Shown here one piece after another: positions 50,245 through 64,000 of a DNA stretch of 64,000 nt. The notes beneath the pieces are model-generated. The model saw nothing but the letters and a program-made list of their open reading frames with translations. It did no database searches and had not been told where the DNA came from. How positions within the stretch are numbered: the stretch's first letter is position 1; every line of letters begins with the position of its first letter. Made by a program: the position numbers and the translations under genes. This stretch comes from Hyperoplus lanceolatus. Its lineage: Eukaryota; Chordata; Actinopteri; Uranoscopiformes; Ammodytidae. The stretch covers positions 12,980,501 through 13,044,500 of the forward strand of contig CM049404.1 of the NCBI GenBank assembly GCA_026929865.2, given 5' to 3'.

Positions 50245-50602
50245 GGCTCCGGTATTCAGGGGCGGTTCTACACGGGGGGGGGGGGAGGGGGCAAAGGGGG
50301 CAGCGGCCCCCCCCACTGAAGAGCCTTGTCCCCCAGCTGCCGCCCTGACTTTTGCATTCTCAAAAATGTACTTGTAAGAACAAACCGCCACTATGTCAAC
50401 AAGCCACTCAAATATTTGAAACAAACAATACATTGAACAAAAGTAAATTATTTTAAATCTAATCTTATGTCCTGCCCCTCAAATACTTAGACACGGCCCT
50501 GCATCATCAGCGATCACACAGTTTGTCACACACAGCGAGTCAGCGCGCTGCTGTGCCATGCAGCCCGGTGAAGAGTAACTGACCTGCTCCGAGCATCTTA
50601 AG
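50245..50602. other. G/C-run repeat-like segment between two transposons
   Basis: Contains GGGGCGGTTCTACACGGGGG and runs of C at about 50306-50316. It looks like another degraded repeat, but no termini were found. Confidence 0.4.
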
Positions 50603-50610
50603 GTGAAGTT

Positions 50611-51579
50611 CACGGACGTCGATTTGGCTAAACAAGTGGGGGGGACAAACAGGCATTCTGGAGTGCATTTTCAAAAGTGGGGGGGACAATGAGGAAACAT
50701 CTTTTTTTCTCTTTAGTGCAGGTAATGAACGGTTCTGAAAGACGGCATACCCGCTCACTAATGAATAAAATGTATACAAAACACTGATGTCTGACACATT
50801 TGATGAAAAAAGCATTTTCAAAAAGCAGCGGACATATGAGCCACTAGCTGCTCCCCGTAGCCCAACCAAACATGACGTAAACAAAAGGAGCTTGGGAAGG
50901 TAGTTCCGATTTAGCAATCTGATTGGTCGAAAGCATTTTGACCGTGCTCAAATCGAGCCGAAGCACGGCTGGACTGTCGCACAACAATATTACTCCGCCT
51001 CGGTCTCCATGGAAACCTAGCTAGTAGCATAGCCATGATCAGCTTCAATTACTTCTTGATAAACAACATCGACATCGTCAGTAGGCCTATCCATGTGCCG
51101 CGACACAAGCTGCTGTTTGTGTCTGCTACATTTACAGTCATTAGTGGGCATAGAGGAACTAGCGGAGACTTCGGAGCATGTTCAATGTTTTGTCGTTGGT
51201 AGACCTATCCACTGCTGTTGTGCTATTTAGAAAAAGTTTACGGTCTAAGCCTACTAGTGCCGCTTCTACGCTTATCTGTTTAGGTTTAAACAGAGAGAAG
51301 GCGAAAAAGAGAGGCGAGAGGCTCACACCATGAGCCGACAGTTCTCAATTCACAACACGCATCCATCCAATCTGGTAGTGCGAAACAAGGATAGGCGGCG
51401 GCCAATCACGGTCGCGCGCGCACAGAGATAGAGAGAGAGAAAGAGAGACCTTGACGCTGTGTTTTAATACGGCTGGACGCACTCCATGTCCGGCTTAAAA
51501 AGTGGGGGGGACAAAATGAGTCTTGACGAAAATTGGGGGGTACATTTACCCCCCATCCCCCCCGTAATCGACGTCTATG
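50611..51579. mobile_element. Non-autonomous hAT-type element, 969 bp, exact 8-bp TSD
   Basis: GTGAAGTT occurs directly before (50603-50610) and after (51580-51587). The ends are CACGGACGTCGATT and, in reverse complement, CATAGACGTCGATT: 12 of 14 identical, beginning CA and ending TG as hAT elements do. Subterminal GTGGGGGGGACA blocks occur near both ends in the same polarity. No transposase frame is present. Confidence 0.8.
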
Positions 51580-51863
51580 GTGAAGTTAGTTTACCCTTGT
51601 GAATTTTAAACACACCAATTTAACTTAAAGTTAAATTTGTAATGAATGTAATGCAATGTAAAAGTAGCTAATTCATCGATAAGAGTACATCCATTCATCG
51701 TTGGCCAAAAGGAAAATCACTCGCTTGTGACTTGTAGGAGCATATTGCCCTTTTATTAATTTGTAGGCCTATTGTAGTAGGCTACAGGCAAGAGCTTGAT
51801 AAAAATATTTAAAAAAAACTTGCATGTTCGGATCCATACAATTTAACAGTGGATCGCCGTTTC

Positions 51864-51914
51864 GAGAGAGAGAGAGAGAGCGAGCGAGCGAGCGAGCGAG
51901 AGAGAGAGAGAGAG
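51864..51914. repeat. (GA)n with internal (GCGA)n
   Basis: A GA array switches to GCGA units and back to GA. Confidence 0.95.
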
Positions 51915-52156
51915 TTGCCGTTTCTGAGGCCTCGAAATACTACAGTGACACTGACAGTGCTATAGGAGATCGATCATTTTTGTTTGAATAGCCAAACATA
52001 GCCTATTAAAAACTCTCACATATCACAGCAAACGAGCTGCACAAATTAAACCAGGTTACATTAGGCTATCACATGTTAAAGACATGAATAAATAAGTGGA
52101 GGAAAAGAGGGAAAATAAGAAATAAATGTGAGGGATGAAGAGGAGGTTTTATATTC

Positions 52157-52256
52157 AGACAGAGGGACAGAGGCAGGTAGTGATCAGGCAGGTGAAAGGT
52201 AGACAGAGGGACAGAGGCAGGTAGTGATCAGCAAGCAGATGAAAGGTAGGCAGAGG
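52157..52256. repeat. 44-bp tandem duplication, two copies
   Basis: AGACAGAGGGACAGAGGCAG recurs 44 bp later with the following GTAGTGATCA and a similar GAAAGGTAG end. Confidence 0.85.
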
Positions 52257-54819
52257 GTCTGACTGCAGTCCCAGCCTAAACTACTGTATCGTTATTCTCC
52301 TTCCATATAAATTCCACTAGACTAGAATGATATGTCATGTCACTCAAAATAACATGTTTCAATGACTGCCTGTTTTCTGTTGTAGCAATGTGTTGTATAG
52401 AGTAAGCTATGTAGGCTTAAGATATAGGCTACAAATGTCTTATTTTATCAGAAATGATGATCAATATAATATATATGGGGATTCCCGCTACCGTCCTCCC
52501 ATGCCCCCCTGCCAAGACCTCTTGCCCCCCCTACGCCACCCCATGTAACATTTTCTAGATCCTCCACCTGCCTGTAATAGACTGAGTGCAAAGCCTTATT
52601 CTCAAACAATACAGGCTTTAATGTCATATGAATAGAAACCTAAGTTCAGTGGAGCGTTGACGCTTATCCAGAAACTTCAATCAGGAATTCCCACCCAGGA
52701 TTCCTAAACGCACAGTGGCCAATCACATCTGGAGCCCTGTGAATATAATGGCTTCTGTCAGCCAATGCCCACACTGCACTTCACATTAATGGGGCGATGC
52801 TGTATATGTTGATGCCTGTTATACTGGATAATTACACTCAAGTGATCAACGCCGTTAGTAATGGTCATTATTGGTATATCATGAATTGTTTATGAATGGC
52901 CAATTCATTTGTTGTTGTTGTATCTACTCTCCACCATGACCTGAGTCTGCATGACGGACTGACATTGTCTTGAACTTTTAAAAATGTACAAAAACATTTG
53001 TTTTGATATTAGTCTACATAGCATTGTTTCTTAAAAGCTCAGCATTTCACACCACATTTTACTCGCCTTCAGATTTTGGATTAAAAACTGTGCTAATTTG
53101 TTCTTTTAATAGAGTAAAGCTGAAATTAAATCCTCTCAGTGGAATTTTAGGGTGTGGGACGGGCTCTGCTTTAAAATGTTACAACTAATCCCGGAATATA
53201 TTACTCATCAGGTGCCACTCAAGTCCAGCTCACAAGGTTTATATACGTAGGTGTGGAACTGACGAGGATTTTCACTATCAATAATCTGTCCATAGTTTTC
53301 TCAATAGATCTTTTAGTAAAACAACCCCCATAGCAACAGCAGGGAGATACATAGTTTTGTAGCCTAGTGCACTAAGAAAAGAAAACAAATTCACATTGTG
53401 TTAAGCTGGAACAAGAATGTTTTTGTAAAACTGTCTTAAAAAGGATTAAAATAATTAATTTATTCTAAAAATAGTAGCCAATAAGTTTTTCTTTGTTGAT
53501 CAACTTCTTGTTGCAGCTGTGCTTGATAATAAATAATACCCTTTCTTCACTTTTTAAGGACAATGCAAATACAACAGCTTTAATGTCCTATTCAGACTCC
53601 AATTTGCTTTGTCTGCTGATGTATGCAGGAAATAAAAAAGGAGGAAATGCATCCTATGTTTTTTGCAAATAATTGCCGAGATGATTAATTTGTTTGTTTA
53701 AAACCTTGGGAAAGAGGAAGCCGTTGATAAGTAAAACAAACTCCGCTACACTGTGGAGTCTGCTGTTCCCTTGATCACGATATGGCAGAACAAAGAAAAA
53801 TGAAAGAGAATTCAAAGTCGTAGTCTTTAAAGGTGTTCTAATGTTCTCACTTTCACAAATGATCTCATCCGTATGAAAAGCCAAAAAATCTAATCTGTAT
53901 GTTTTTGTGGTAATCATTGCTATTGAGAACAGCTGACTAAAGGCTAAAATCAAAAGTAGCATAACAAATGATTCATTACAAGTAGGGGTTTCCTGAAATT
54001 GATGTGACGTGTAGTTATAGACTGTAGAAGGCTCAGACTGAGCCAACACAGTAATTGAAACCAAGCATTGTGCCCATTTTTATGGAAGAGATGCTTTGTA
54101 GGTACAGTATTTCAGCACAGATAATAATTTTAATGCTGTGATAGAGCGTACGACCTCGGCTGATTCGATGAAAAGCAAAGGATAATGATTCAAAACCCCA
54201 ACCATGGAAAACAGATTTCTGTATTGAGGGACTGAACCAGCGTTATTCCCCTGAAGATTTTCTCTATCAGAGACAGATATGGAGAACAACTTATGCACGC
54301 AGCTGTCTGGTAACATGTGTTTGTACACCAATCCATACACTACAAAACACATACAGTGATTTATTCTTTTCTTATCATAAGATGTCTCCTGCTTTCCCCC
54401 CTTCTTCTCCCTCTTCCTGTCCTTCTCTCCTCCCTGCCTCTCTCCCGACACAGTTGTAGGGAACAGAGCAATGATGCGTGTCTTAGAGAAACCTGGTGAA
54501 TAGTAATGAACCCGGCCTGTGTGTGTGTGTTTATTTGAGGGAAAAATCAAGGGGAACAGAGAGAGAGAGAGAGAAAGAGAGATAGAGAGAGAGATGGAGA
54601 GAGAGAGAGGTAGGGAAGGGTTTGTGGAGAAGAGGGAGGAGGGGGTGTAGACTGTGAGTGAAAACAGGGCTTCTCTTGCGGCACTGATGCAGCACAAGGA
54701 GCAGTGGGAAGCACACAGTGGTGACATGACAAGAGATACAGTTGCATTGATCTCTCACACACCTCAGTATACGTGATCTCCTTCGCTCTGTGTCACCCAG
54801 CTAGTCAGACAGCAGTCCG

Positions 54820-54839
54820 ATTGGGGCGGCGTGACGTCA
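54820..54839. promoter_or_regulatory. CCAAT-inverse / GC-box / CRE cluster
   Basis: Within 20 bp lie ATTGG (inverse CCAAT), GGGGCGG (Sp1-type GC box) and the palindromic CRE TGACGTCA (54832-54839). This order and density are typical of a proximal promoter or a CREB-responsive enhancer. No coding exon was recognised within several kb. Confidence 0.45.
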
Positions 54840-57800
54840 CTCATTAAGACCTTCCACAAACTGCACATCTTCTCTGGGTGTGTTTCTTGTGCTTCCTTAA
54901 ACAGTAGCTCATTCTCCCTATCTACCCCCCCCCCCTCTTTTCTTTCACAGACAGGGGAAGGAGGGAGTATTTGTAGAGGAAACGGATGGAGTGGGGAGAG
55001 AGAGCAGTGAGTGAATGTGGCTCAGAGAGGGGCAACAGCACCTGCTGTCTTCATCTCAGATTCACCAGGCAAAACAGCATTCTGCCTCCACTAGTGGTTG
55101 ACTGTTAGGGGGGGGGGACAAAGAAAGGCAGAAAAGAGGCCCAAACAAAGACTAAAAGACTCCAGGAGATTCAGATCAGTGCAGACTGGCTGGGCCACTC
55201 TAATTTGGTCATTATTTTGGTCCTTTGTTTTTTCAACCTTAAACGTTACACCCAAACTGTCCACGATGTATATGTAGGATGACAAAAACAAAAAGTTTGA
55301 GTCATGGTTACAACACGAGCATGGATTCCACATGGAAAAGAAGAAAATAAAAATGTGTGCTTCTATTTATAATCGAGGAATAAGTGACTGGAATATCGAG
55401 CAACTCGCTGCAAAGATTAACTGGAGTGGCGGGACTGAAAGGAAAGGAACAAACACAATAGACAGGCCCCCCTACCTCAGCCCCTCTTTTATCCTTTTCC
55501 ATCCAGGGACCCATGGGCACTCTGCCAACTTGGAATCTTAAGAACTCATTCAAATAAAGCCAAAGAAAGGGACTTGTTTAAAAACCAGGACCTATTCTCG
55601 CACAGTTTCTTGTTTTTCCTTACATTTCCCACGTGAAGGGGGGCGGGGGGGATTTCTGGTTATGTGTTTTCTCTGACATCGCAACTGAGTAGGGGAGATG
55701 GGAGGGAGTTTTTATTTCTCTTTTAAAGAATTGTCATTCATGTAACGTTTCCTCAGATTCGTGGCTAGGGAGTATTGTGAAGGAAATCTCTTTCTCCCTC
55801 TGGTCTCTCTCTCTCTCTCCCAGTTTTCTATTCTGCTTTTACTCCCTATGTCTCCCCACTCTCGCTCCTGCTCACATAGTAACTCCTCCCCCCCCCACAC
55901 TACCCATTGTCTCTCCATACAGTATTAGGCTGAGGGGATGCCATACCCGTTCCAGCGAGGGGAACGCAGGAGAGGGAGAAGGAGGTAAGAGTCAGATTTA
56001 TAGCATAAGAATGCTACCGGCAGCAAATGCACGTGACCGTTACTTTCAGTTAAGTGTAGAGTGTGCTGGTCAAAATAGCAGTTTGTTTTCATTATAGGAA
56101 TGACAATGTCCATAGGAGGCTGCTTCAATGATGCTCTGACGTGTTGTGCGCAGTGTTTGAGTGTGTTTTGGTTTTCTTGTCTACCAGAGGAAGGTGCTAA
56201 GGTGTGTTTCACAAAAAAAATGAAAAGGGGGCACTGCATAGGATAAGAGATCAGGGGCCACTCCTTTATGGTCCACTTTATCTTAAGATTAAAAATCATT
56301 CTGTACATGTAAAATAGCGGGAAATGTGTACATTTGCTGTATTGTTAAAGCTTTGTATCTACAATTGCACTGCTCATACTCCTCTGTCACAGAAAGAGAG
56401 GAATGTGTTCAAATATATTAAAAATTGCCATTATCTAAAGCCATGAAAAACATCTGGCTATATTGATGATTTCACAAATTAGCTCCCTGTAGAAATGGAC
56501 CATGTACGATGTGTGGTGATTAAAGCTAATGTGGCCCCGTGGCTAAGATTCACCTTCTTGCCTGGACAGAGTCTCACACAGGGGCTTTACTCATTTATTC
56601 TGAGACATGCATGAGCACAAGCTCCCTGGAGCTCGGTGGCCATGGCCTTTTTTTGGAACCTGAGAAAAGTCTGATTGGGTTAACACTTCCCCCCCCCCCA
56701 ATCAGTAGCTATTGTTCTCTGTCAGAGGTCATGTGAAATATCCAGCATATATCAGAGCAATGAGAGATCAAAGAGTTGGGGAGCTGTTCGGTGAGACTGA
56801 CAACCTCAAAGAATAGTTTGGATGTCTCATGACGGAAGTTAGGACATCTTGGGACTATGTGACCAAATCAAATAAAATGTAAAGTTAAATGGGGCAAAGC
56901 TGAGAGAAGAGATGTGAAACTATCTTACAAAGTGTTTTTTAATCCCTATAGTGCTCGTCGGAACAACTTCAAACAGGTGCACAAAAAGAAGACTAGAAGT
57001 GGTTCGCTCAGTAATACTGGACAGTTGTAGCCTATTACAGGAAGCTTTGTGTGCTTGTTCAGAGAGGGGAGAGAAAAAAAATGGAGGCTGTCTCAATGGG
57101 GCTTTTGTTGCTTGAGTTGGAGACAGCAAAAGCACAAGAAACACTGACTGACAAATACCTGGCCCCTCTGTGCCTCAAATACCTCAGTGTTGCACTTGAT
57201 ACAATGTCAACAAATGCCTCCTCTGTCTCCTATAGTAGCCAGCTACCTCTCTGTCCACAAGATTGTTTCATGTTTTTATAAAGGCTACTGTTTTTCTGAG
57301 CAGACATCTGGGTGAGCAGACTTGGCCTGCATAGCTGGAGTGCTGAGTCTCTACTCAGTGAGGGGGATGAAAATGGTCCAAAGCACTGCCAACAGTTTTG
57401 TGCTTAAAATTGTGGTAAAAAGTCTTGCATTTCAGTTGAATGTATAGAAAAAATTGTGAATAAGTTCAGGTTATAGGTTAGTCCTAAGAGTATTAGTCAA
57501 CTTATAATGAAATCAATCAAGTGTATCCAAGTATAGTAGTGTTTCCTATGCCTATGATGCATGGCTCATCAGTACAAGGGCTACTGTATGGCAATGCTAA
57601 CTTTGTCAGTGTAAAAAGATGTTGGTCATTAAACAAAAACTGCCAAGCCTTCTGTGCCAGGTGGTTGAATTAAAATGCTGAGGAAATGATCTACTTTGTG
57701 CTTGAGGAAGTCGAGCAAGGGGGTTGCTTCAGAATATAAAAAGACTTTATGTAACCTGTTTTGAATTCAGAAATAAAATTCCTTTTGATTACCACTGCAC

Positions 57801-59046
57801 CTTCTCCCTGTAGACACTGATTTGAGGCTGCATATTTAATCAAAGATTATTCTGCAAAGCCCCCAAAGGAAATGAGTAGCTTGCAGAATATTTCTGTAAG
57901 ATTCGAGCATTGGGTCAGGTCAATTTATTTGAGCTTGTGCTGTGAGAAAATGTAACTCCTTCTGTGCAAAAGACTCACATAACAGTTTCATTTCACTCCC
58001 CCCGGGTGCCTCAGATGAATACTTTTGAGTTTCTTTGGTTAATTATTCATGTGGATGTGAGTTTTAAATCCTCAACGCTATCTGCAACTTGCCCCTGTTT
58101 TTTCCTCTTTGTTGTCAAGCTTTCACCTCTAACTGCATCTTCTCAAAGTGCATTGGAGACTGATTTTGTATTGTCATCTTCCAAACCAAACCACAACTGT
58201 GTCTTATGGCTTTCTATTCCTATGTGAATTCTTTCTAACATATCATGTAGGGTTTAAAGCCATTGGGTACACGGTGGACATTCAACTCATAAACTCTGAT
58301 GACTTTTTGGACATTTTATTTGTATGATGAGAAATAAATTCCTGTAAGAATTATCATCATTTGCCGTTTAAAATAAGTTTGAACTTGCCTGGCATTTTAG
58401 TCAGCCAAGCTATTAGCATCATCTTATAAGCAACATTAATAAATGCCGTATCTTTCAGCCTCTACACCATTCATCTTTCCTTGCATAAATGGTTGGTTGT
58501 GTGGGGCAAATGCAGATATTCTAAAATGAGTAATGCAGTCTTTTTGGGAGACGACTGCGTGGTTTTCAAAAAGAGTTGTGACTAAGCAGATGGTCGGGGA
58601 TATTTAACAGATATTTTCCTGCTGCTGTCAGCCGTTTACAACTTCCATGAGCAGCTCAGAGCTCACGTTTCTACTGGGAGTTTTACTGTGGAAGTCACAA
58701 CTGAGTTTATTCAGAGATGTGTTAAATAACTGTGGGATATGTTACACACCACCAAAAGTTAAAGCTCTAAAATAAAATAAAATGGTATTTGTATGCTACT
58801 ACCTATGTACAGTACATTTGATTTAAATTAAATAGATACCAACAAAAGGTGACCCCAAAATATAAAATGATGTTGTGTCAGAGTAAGTTTATAGGACCTA
58901 GTGGAGTTTCCTCATTAACAGTTTACATTCAGTGTTGCCCATTACAAGCACAGTGTGTGTATCTTTAAATCAAGCATTGTTTATATCCATTTTATTTGGC
59001 TCGCAGTCTTCTTCTCTGCCTTTGCCAGGGCATTGCATCATTTCTT
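54840..59046. other. Gene-free spacer
   Basis: Purine-rich and pyrimidine-rich tracts (about 54920-55010, 55790-55820) and short homopolymers occur, but no recognisable exon or transposon. A noncoding transcript cannot be excluded. Confidence 0.4.
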
Positions 59047-59615
59047 TAGACTGGAAATCCAGACACATATCTAGAACAATATAGGGTCTGGCCATGATCA
59101 ATAGACCTTCTCAACTCAAGGGGCGGCACCAGGGCCATATAAAGAGATGGCTCTGGGCGGCACCAACGCACACATTTCAAATACCAATGCACACAATTGG
59201 ATAGCACTACGACCAATAAGAGCTATGAACAAGGTGATGTATTGAGCCTTGTTTGTTTAACGAACAGCAGGGTTAACTGGTAAATTCAACTTTTGACATG
59301 GTTGGTCGACAAAACAGAACATTCTTCTTTCTTGCTAATGAAAGATTTGAGTGCTGTCTTTCAAATCGTTGAGTGTCGAGGCCAAAGTCGTTTCAAACTC
59401 ATACAAAGTATCCACAACTATATTTGTTGTTTACTATCAAGGCATCCACCCCAGAGCCCCATACATAAGTCTCTGGCCCGCCCATATTAGATAGAACGAT
59501 TTGATTGGCAGCTCCGAATTTTCCGACATAGTTAATGAGCTCCAATGGATTGTGTCCAGACCAACAGGCTGAAAAAATCTAAATTTGCCAGTTGCAGGTC
59601 TGGATTTCCAGGCTA
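59047..59615. mobile_element. MITE, 569 bp, with 9-bp target duplication
   Basis: Begins TAGACTGGAAATCCAGAC and ends with the inverse GTCTGGATTTCCAGGCTA, 17 of 18 identical. TCATTTCTT is present directly before (59038-59046) and after (59616-59624). No protein frame. The 8-9 bp duplication suggests a hAT-like mobiliser. Confidence 0.8.
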
Positions 59616-59829
59616 TCATTTCTTGGCATGTTACTGATGAATGTTGATCAGTGCAATAGCGTAAAAACATTGACAGGACTGTGTACTGAGTCAACCACGT
59701 GCATGTTCATCCTTAAACAGGTCAAAAAGTCCACAGGGAAACAGTTTCTTGACCTGCCTGATCTGAGTCAATGGCAAACGCTGTTGACCAACAAGTACAA
59801 CATCATTATGCATACAACCAGGAATATTT

Positions 59830-59998
59830 TTTTGTCTTTTTTATTAGATAGCACAGAGTTGAAATGGGGAGAAAAAGAGAGAGGGGGAAGGACCTGCAGT
59901 ATAGGTCCATGGGTCTGATTTGAATCCGCGACAACTGCAACGAAGGCCGGAGCCAATATGGTACGCGCTCTATCCATTACCCCATCGGAGCGCCCAGA
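59830..59998 (-). mobile_element. tRNA-derived SINE (same subfamily as 12978-13148)
   Basis: Minus-strand start GGGCGCTCCGATGGGGTAAT, A box GTAATGGATAGAGCGCG, then GCTCCGGCCTTCGTTGCAGT as in the 13-kb copy, and a tail with CCCATTTCAACTCTGTGC. No clean target duplication was found. Confidence 0.65.
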
Positions 59999-60030
59999 GA
60001 AGAAGGCTATTTAAAAAAAATAAAAAATAA

Positions 60031-60031
<1 letters not shown>

Positions 60032-60123
<92 letters not shown>
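60032..60123. repeat. (AAT)n trinucleotide microsatellite
   Basis: About 30 uninterrupted AAT units. A poly-Leu frame on the minus strand is the repeat. Confidence 0.97.
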
Positions 60124-60125
<2 letters not shown>

Positions 60126-62333
60126 AACAGTATGCATGTTCCAAACTGATGAATCCCAATCAGGCAATTTCAATCCCCACTTCTCTCTGGACATTTTCAC
60201 TGAAAACAAATGTTGTTTTTCTAACGTCGCAATCTGTTCATCCAATCTAAAAATGATACAGTTCAAGTTCACCACAGAAAACAGCACAGCAGGTGATCAA
60301 GTCTGTTCAACTCAAATATGACTGCAACTCAATGTCAACACCTTCTGTCTTCATGTCATTCCCTATTTGCATGTGCAGAGCAACTACGCAAAGTTGACTT
60401 TTAAATAAATGTTTCAACAGTTTTACACAATTTAAAACAAACACAAACAACGACACATCTATTGTTAACGGGGTACATTTTGCTTCATCTTCTGATGTTC
60501 CGATATATGTATCAGATATAATCCTGTGGGAACATTTTATACTCTTTCTTTTTTTTTCTTATGCTTTTTCAACACGAAAGAGCCATTTGCTATGAAAATA
60601 TCTCCATTGCAATTATTACCAATATATTTAGAAAGACTGTTTCCCCCGAAAACAAGGATATTTTTCATGAAACAGGATAATAACCAGGAAAAGCTCTAGT
60701 CACTACAGTACCAAATGTTTGACTGGTTTTTCTTGTTGAATTTCCCTCACCAAGTGTTCACCTGGGTCTAATAATCAATCATAATGTGTTTGAATTATTT
60801 AATAAATCTGTCAACAGGCAACAGAAACAAGGAAAGAGCAACTCACCACTTCTACATGCACTAAGTAAATGGATCACTCCAATAGAGATGCAGCAGCAGC
60901 ACGAGGCAGAGACATCACAACACCAACATCGACCAAATCCCGGATCAAACCTGGAGGTCAAAGGTATAGCCTACACTATAGACTGAAAGGGAATTTGCAC
61001 TTAATCTTCAACTGTACAAACTACCTTATTATTATTAAGTATTTTACAGATGACAGTTAACATGTAGGATAAGCACAGGTTTGAAAATGACCAATAATGA
61101 TGGCTGGTTTCCATTTAGCCGCTTTGACTTCAGGGTCGCAGCACTGTGCATGCTAGCTCGCTGTCACACTTACTGAGTTGTTTAAATTGGTTTGAATATA
61201 AAGGTGACATTACTGTTACCCATACTTTTACCGCTAGCCTGACAAGTCATGGTTATTGTCGATAAAAAACAGACGAACAGAAACAAAAAAACAAAACAAA
61301 AAATCTAAAATTGAGAAAAAAACTTCTAAAGGCAGAATTTCCCAAATTAAAGCTGTTATCCATTGTGTCTAGTGGCCGTTAATGTAGTTGCAGGCACTTC
61401 TGGACCAGAGTTTCTTTCAAAACTGAACATCATAGACTATATGAAGTCAGTAGATTGGCAATTCAACATTGTGACCCAGAAGTAATATGAAGTGCAGACT
61501 GCAGTGAGAGCTCTCGCCCATGCATGCTGCGTTCGATTGTATAAAATGGCAAAGCAGCAAATATTGGCTTTCTTCAGTGGGTTCCATGGTCAGTCACAAT
61601 TGTTTTAACTAAGAATTCGTAAGATAGGAACTTAACAGAAAATAAAGTAGATGCTAATGTTACGGAGTAGCTTACAACTTGTAAATCAGAAAAAATTGAA
61701 TTTATGACATTTTTTGAAGAACATTTTCTAAAAAAAATTGAGACTATTGGACATTTTGAGTTTTTTCTCAAAATATATCCCCTCCCTAACATCCATATTA
61801 TTGTCTTTTTTTTGGTTGAACCTAGATTATTGTATTTTGTATTGAAATTAGACTAATAATATAATTGTATCTATTTTATATATTTTTTGTATTGTCTGCT
61901 CCAAACCTCCATAGGCCTACTAGAGTAACTGGGGTTGAAAATAATAATACATTCGCCTACAATCAAAACAAATAAATAGGTATTGAAAGCCGTATGCATT
62001 ACATTTTTTGTTTACCATCATTTGTTCAAAGGTTCTTAGCTTTAACTTGAATTTAAATGTTTCATCTTAACTTCAAAGCTAGCTTTGTTAGCCTGCAGGT
62101 GCTGGTATGTTTACTCAGTAACGCTATAAGCTGCTTGCTGTCAATCAAGTCTTGGCTTGCAGCTGTTCTCAATTCAGTCAGTGTGACTCTCAGAAAGGCA
62201 GAGGAGTTTCTCCGAGCAGCTCATTCCGCTACATTCGATTTTTTTTAGTGTGTGGATACAAATAGCCTTTAAAATCAGCTAAACACTAAACTTACGCTAT
62301 TTTCATTTTAATTTTCCGCGTCGTTCTTCAGAC
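60124..62333. other. Spacer and upstream region of tmpo
   Basis: No supported exon. The tmpo promoter should lie in the last few hundred bases. A short pyrimidine-rich leader (TTCCGCGTCGTTCTTCAGAC) directly precedes the ATG, and no TATA box is evident. Confidence 0.45.
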
Positions 62334-62531
62334 ATGCCGGTGTTTAACGAAGACCCTGCTCACCTCTCCAAGTCTAAACTGAAGACGGCTTTAGTCGCCC
62401 ACAATGTCTCTCTGCCACCTGCAAAGAGCAAAAAGGAGGTTTACGTGGAGCTGCACTTAAAACACATTGAACAGAAAAACGCAGCGGATTTTTCTAGCGA
62501 TGAAGAGGAGGAACAAGTACTAGACGTGGCA
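62334..62531 (+). CDS. tmpo: tmpo (thymopoietin / LAP2) exon 1, LEM-like domain, partial gene
   Basis: The exon encodes 66 residues and ends at a GTGAGT donor in phase 0. MPVFNEDPAHLSKSKLKTAL followed by VAHNVSLPPAKSKKEVYVEL matches the LEM-like (DNA-binding) domain at the start of human LAP2, MPEFLEDPSVLTKDKLKSEL; DFSSDEEEE matches the acidic DFSSDEE segment after it. LAP2 isoforms are inner nuclear membrane or nucleoplasmic proteins that bind chromatin, BAF and lamins. The start is fixed by the family's MP-x-F-x-EDP opening. The remaining exons (true LEM domain, transmembrane segment) lie beyond the right edge of the window. Confidence 0.93.

Positions 62532-64000
<1,469 letters not shown>

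Larger units (their letters stand above)
51588..54819. other. Gene-poor spacer with short repeats
   Basis: No supported exon. Contains a GA/GCGA array (51864-51914), a 44-bp direct duplication (52157-52256) and, near 54560-54612, a GA-rich tract. The 215-codon minus-strand frame across 54080-54727 is opened by that tract and has no domain. Confidence 0.45.

Noticed and set aside
54080-54727. 215-codon minus-strand frame
   Set aside because: It is held open by a GA/CT-rich tract, has low complexity and no recognisable domain or splice context.

Overview
The window is a nuclear genome segment from a ray-finned fish, most likely a percomorph teleost. The evidence is spliced vertebrate genes with GT-AG introns, short introns, dense di-, tri-, tetra- and pentanucleotide microsatellites, tRNA-derived SINEs and many small TIR transposons. 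Nothing bacterial or viral is seen. The species cannot be read from the sequence.

Layout. (1) 1-15.7 kb: the first coding exon of camta1 (minus, 4278-4322) lies head-to-head with a complete 16-exon dnajc11 (plus, 6143-15275), as in human 1p36. (2) 15.7-21 kb: a repeat-rich spacer with a TTAA-flanked TIR element that carries a second transposon inside it. (3) 21-28.5 kb: a complete six-exon F-box gene of the FBXO2/6/44 type (plus) converges on a complete cdc42 (minus). cdc42 keeps both alternative last exons, coding for the CVLL and CCLF tails. (4) 28.5-34 kb: a CD300/CMRF35-like Ig-V gene (minus, apparently incomplete) sits between two tetranucleotide arrays in inverted orientation. (5) 34.3-41.7 kb: a complete 11-exon acidic chitinase (plus) converges on a complete nine-exon mfsd4a-type transporter (minus). 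(6) 42.3-51.6 kb: a transposon-rich stretch. It holds a LINE 3' end, a 3.1-kb element with >500-bp inverted repeats that encloses a broken CCDC106-like gene, and a 969-bp hAT-type element with an exact 8-bp target duplication. (7) 51.6-62.3 kb: a gene-poor spacer with a CRE/GC-box/CCAAT-like cluster, a MITE and a SINE. (8) 62.3-64 kb: exon 1 of tmpo (LAP2, LEM-like domain), whose gene continues beyond the window.

The genes do not form a functional pathway. They are ordinary housekeeping or tissue-specific vertebrate genes. The least ordinary object is the long-TIR element at 47142-50244. It looks like a Pack-type transposon that carries fragments of a cellular coiled-coil gene, with a one-base frameshift and a missing C-terminal half, a 78-bp tandem expansion confined to one TIR, and a 27-bp perfect inverted duplication of its own exon. 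Other points of interest are the possible N-myristoylation start of the F-box protein and at least three elements in the TTAA-AG termini group. All exon boundaries were read by eye from splice signals and reading phase. Family names rest on remembered protein similarity, and no database search was run.
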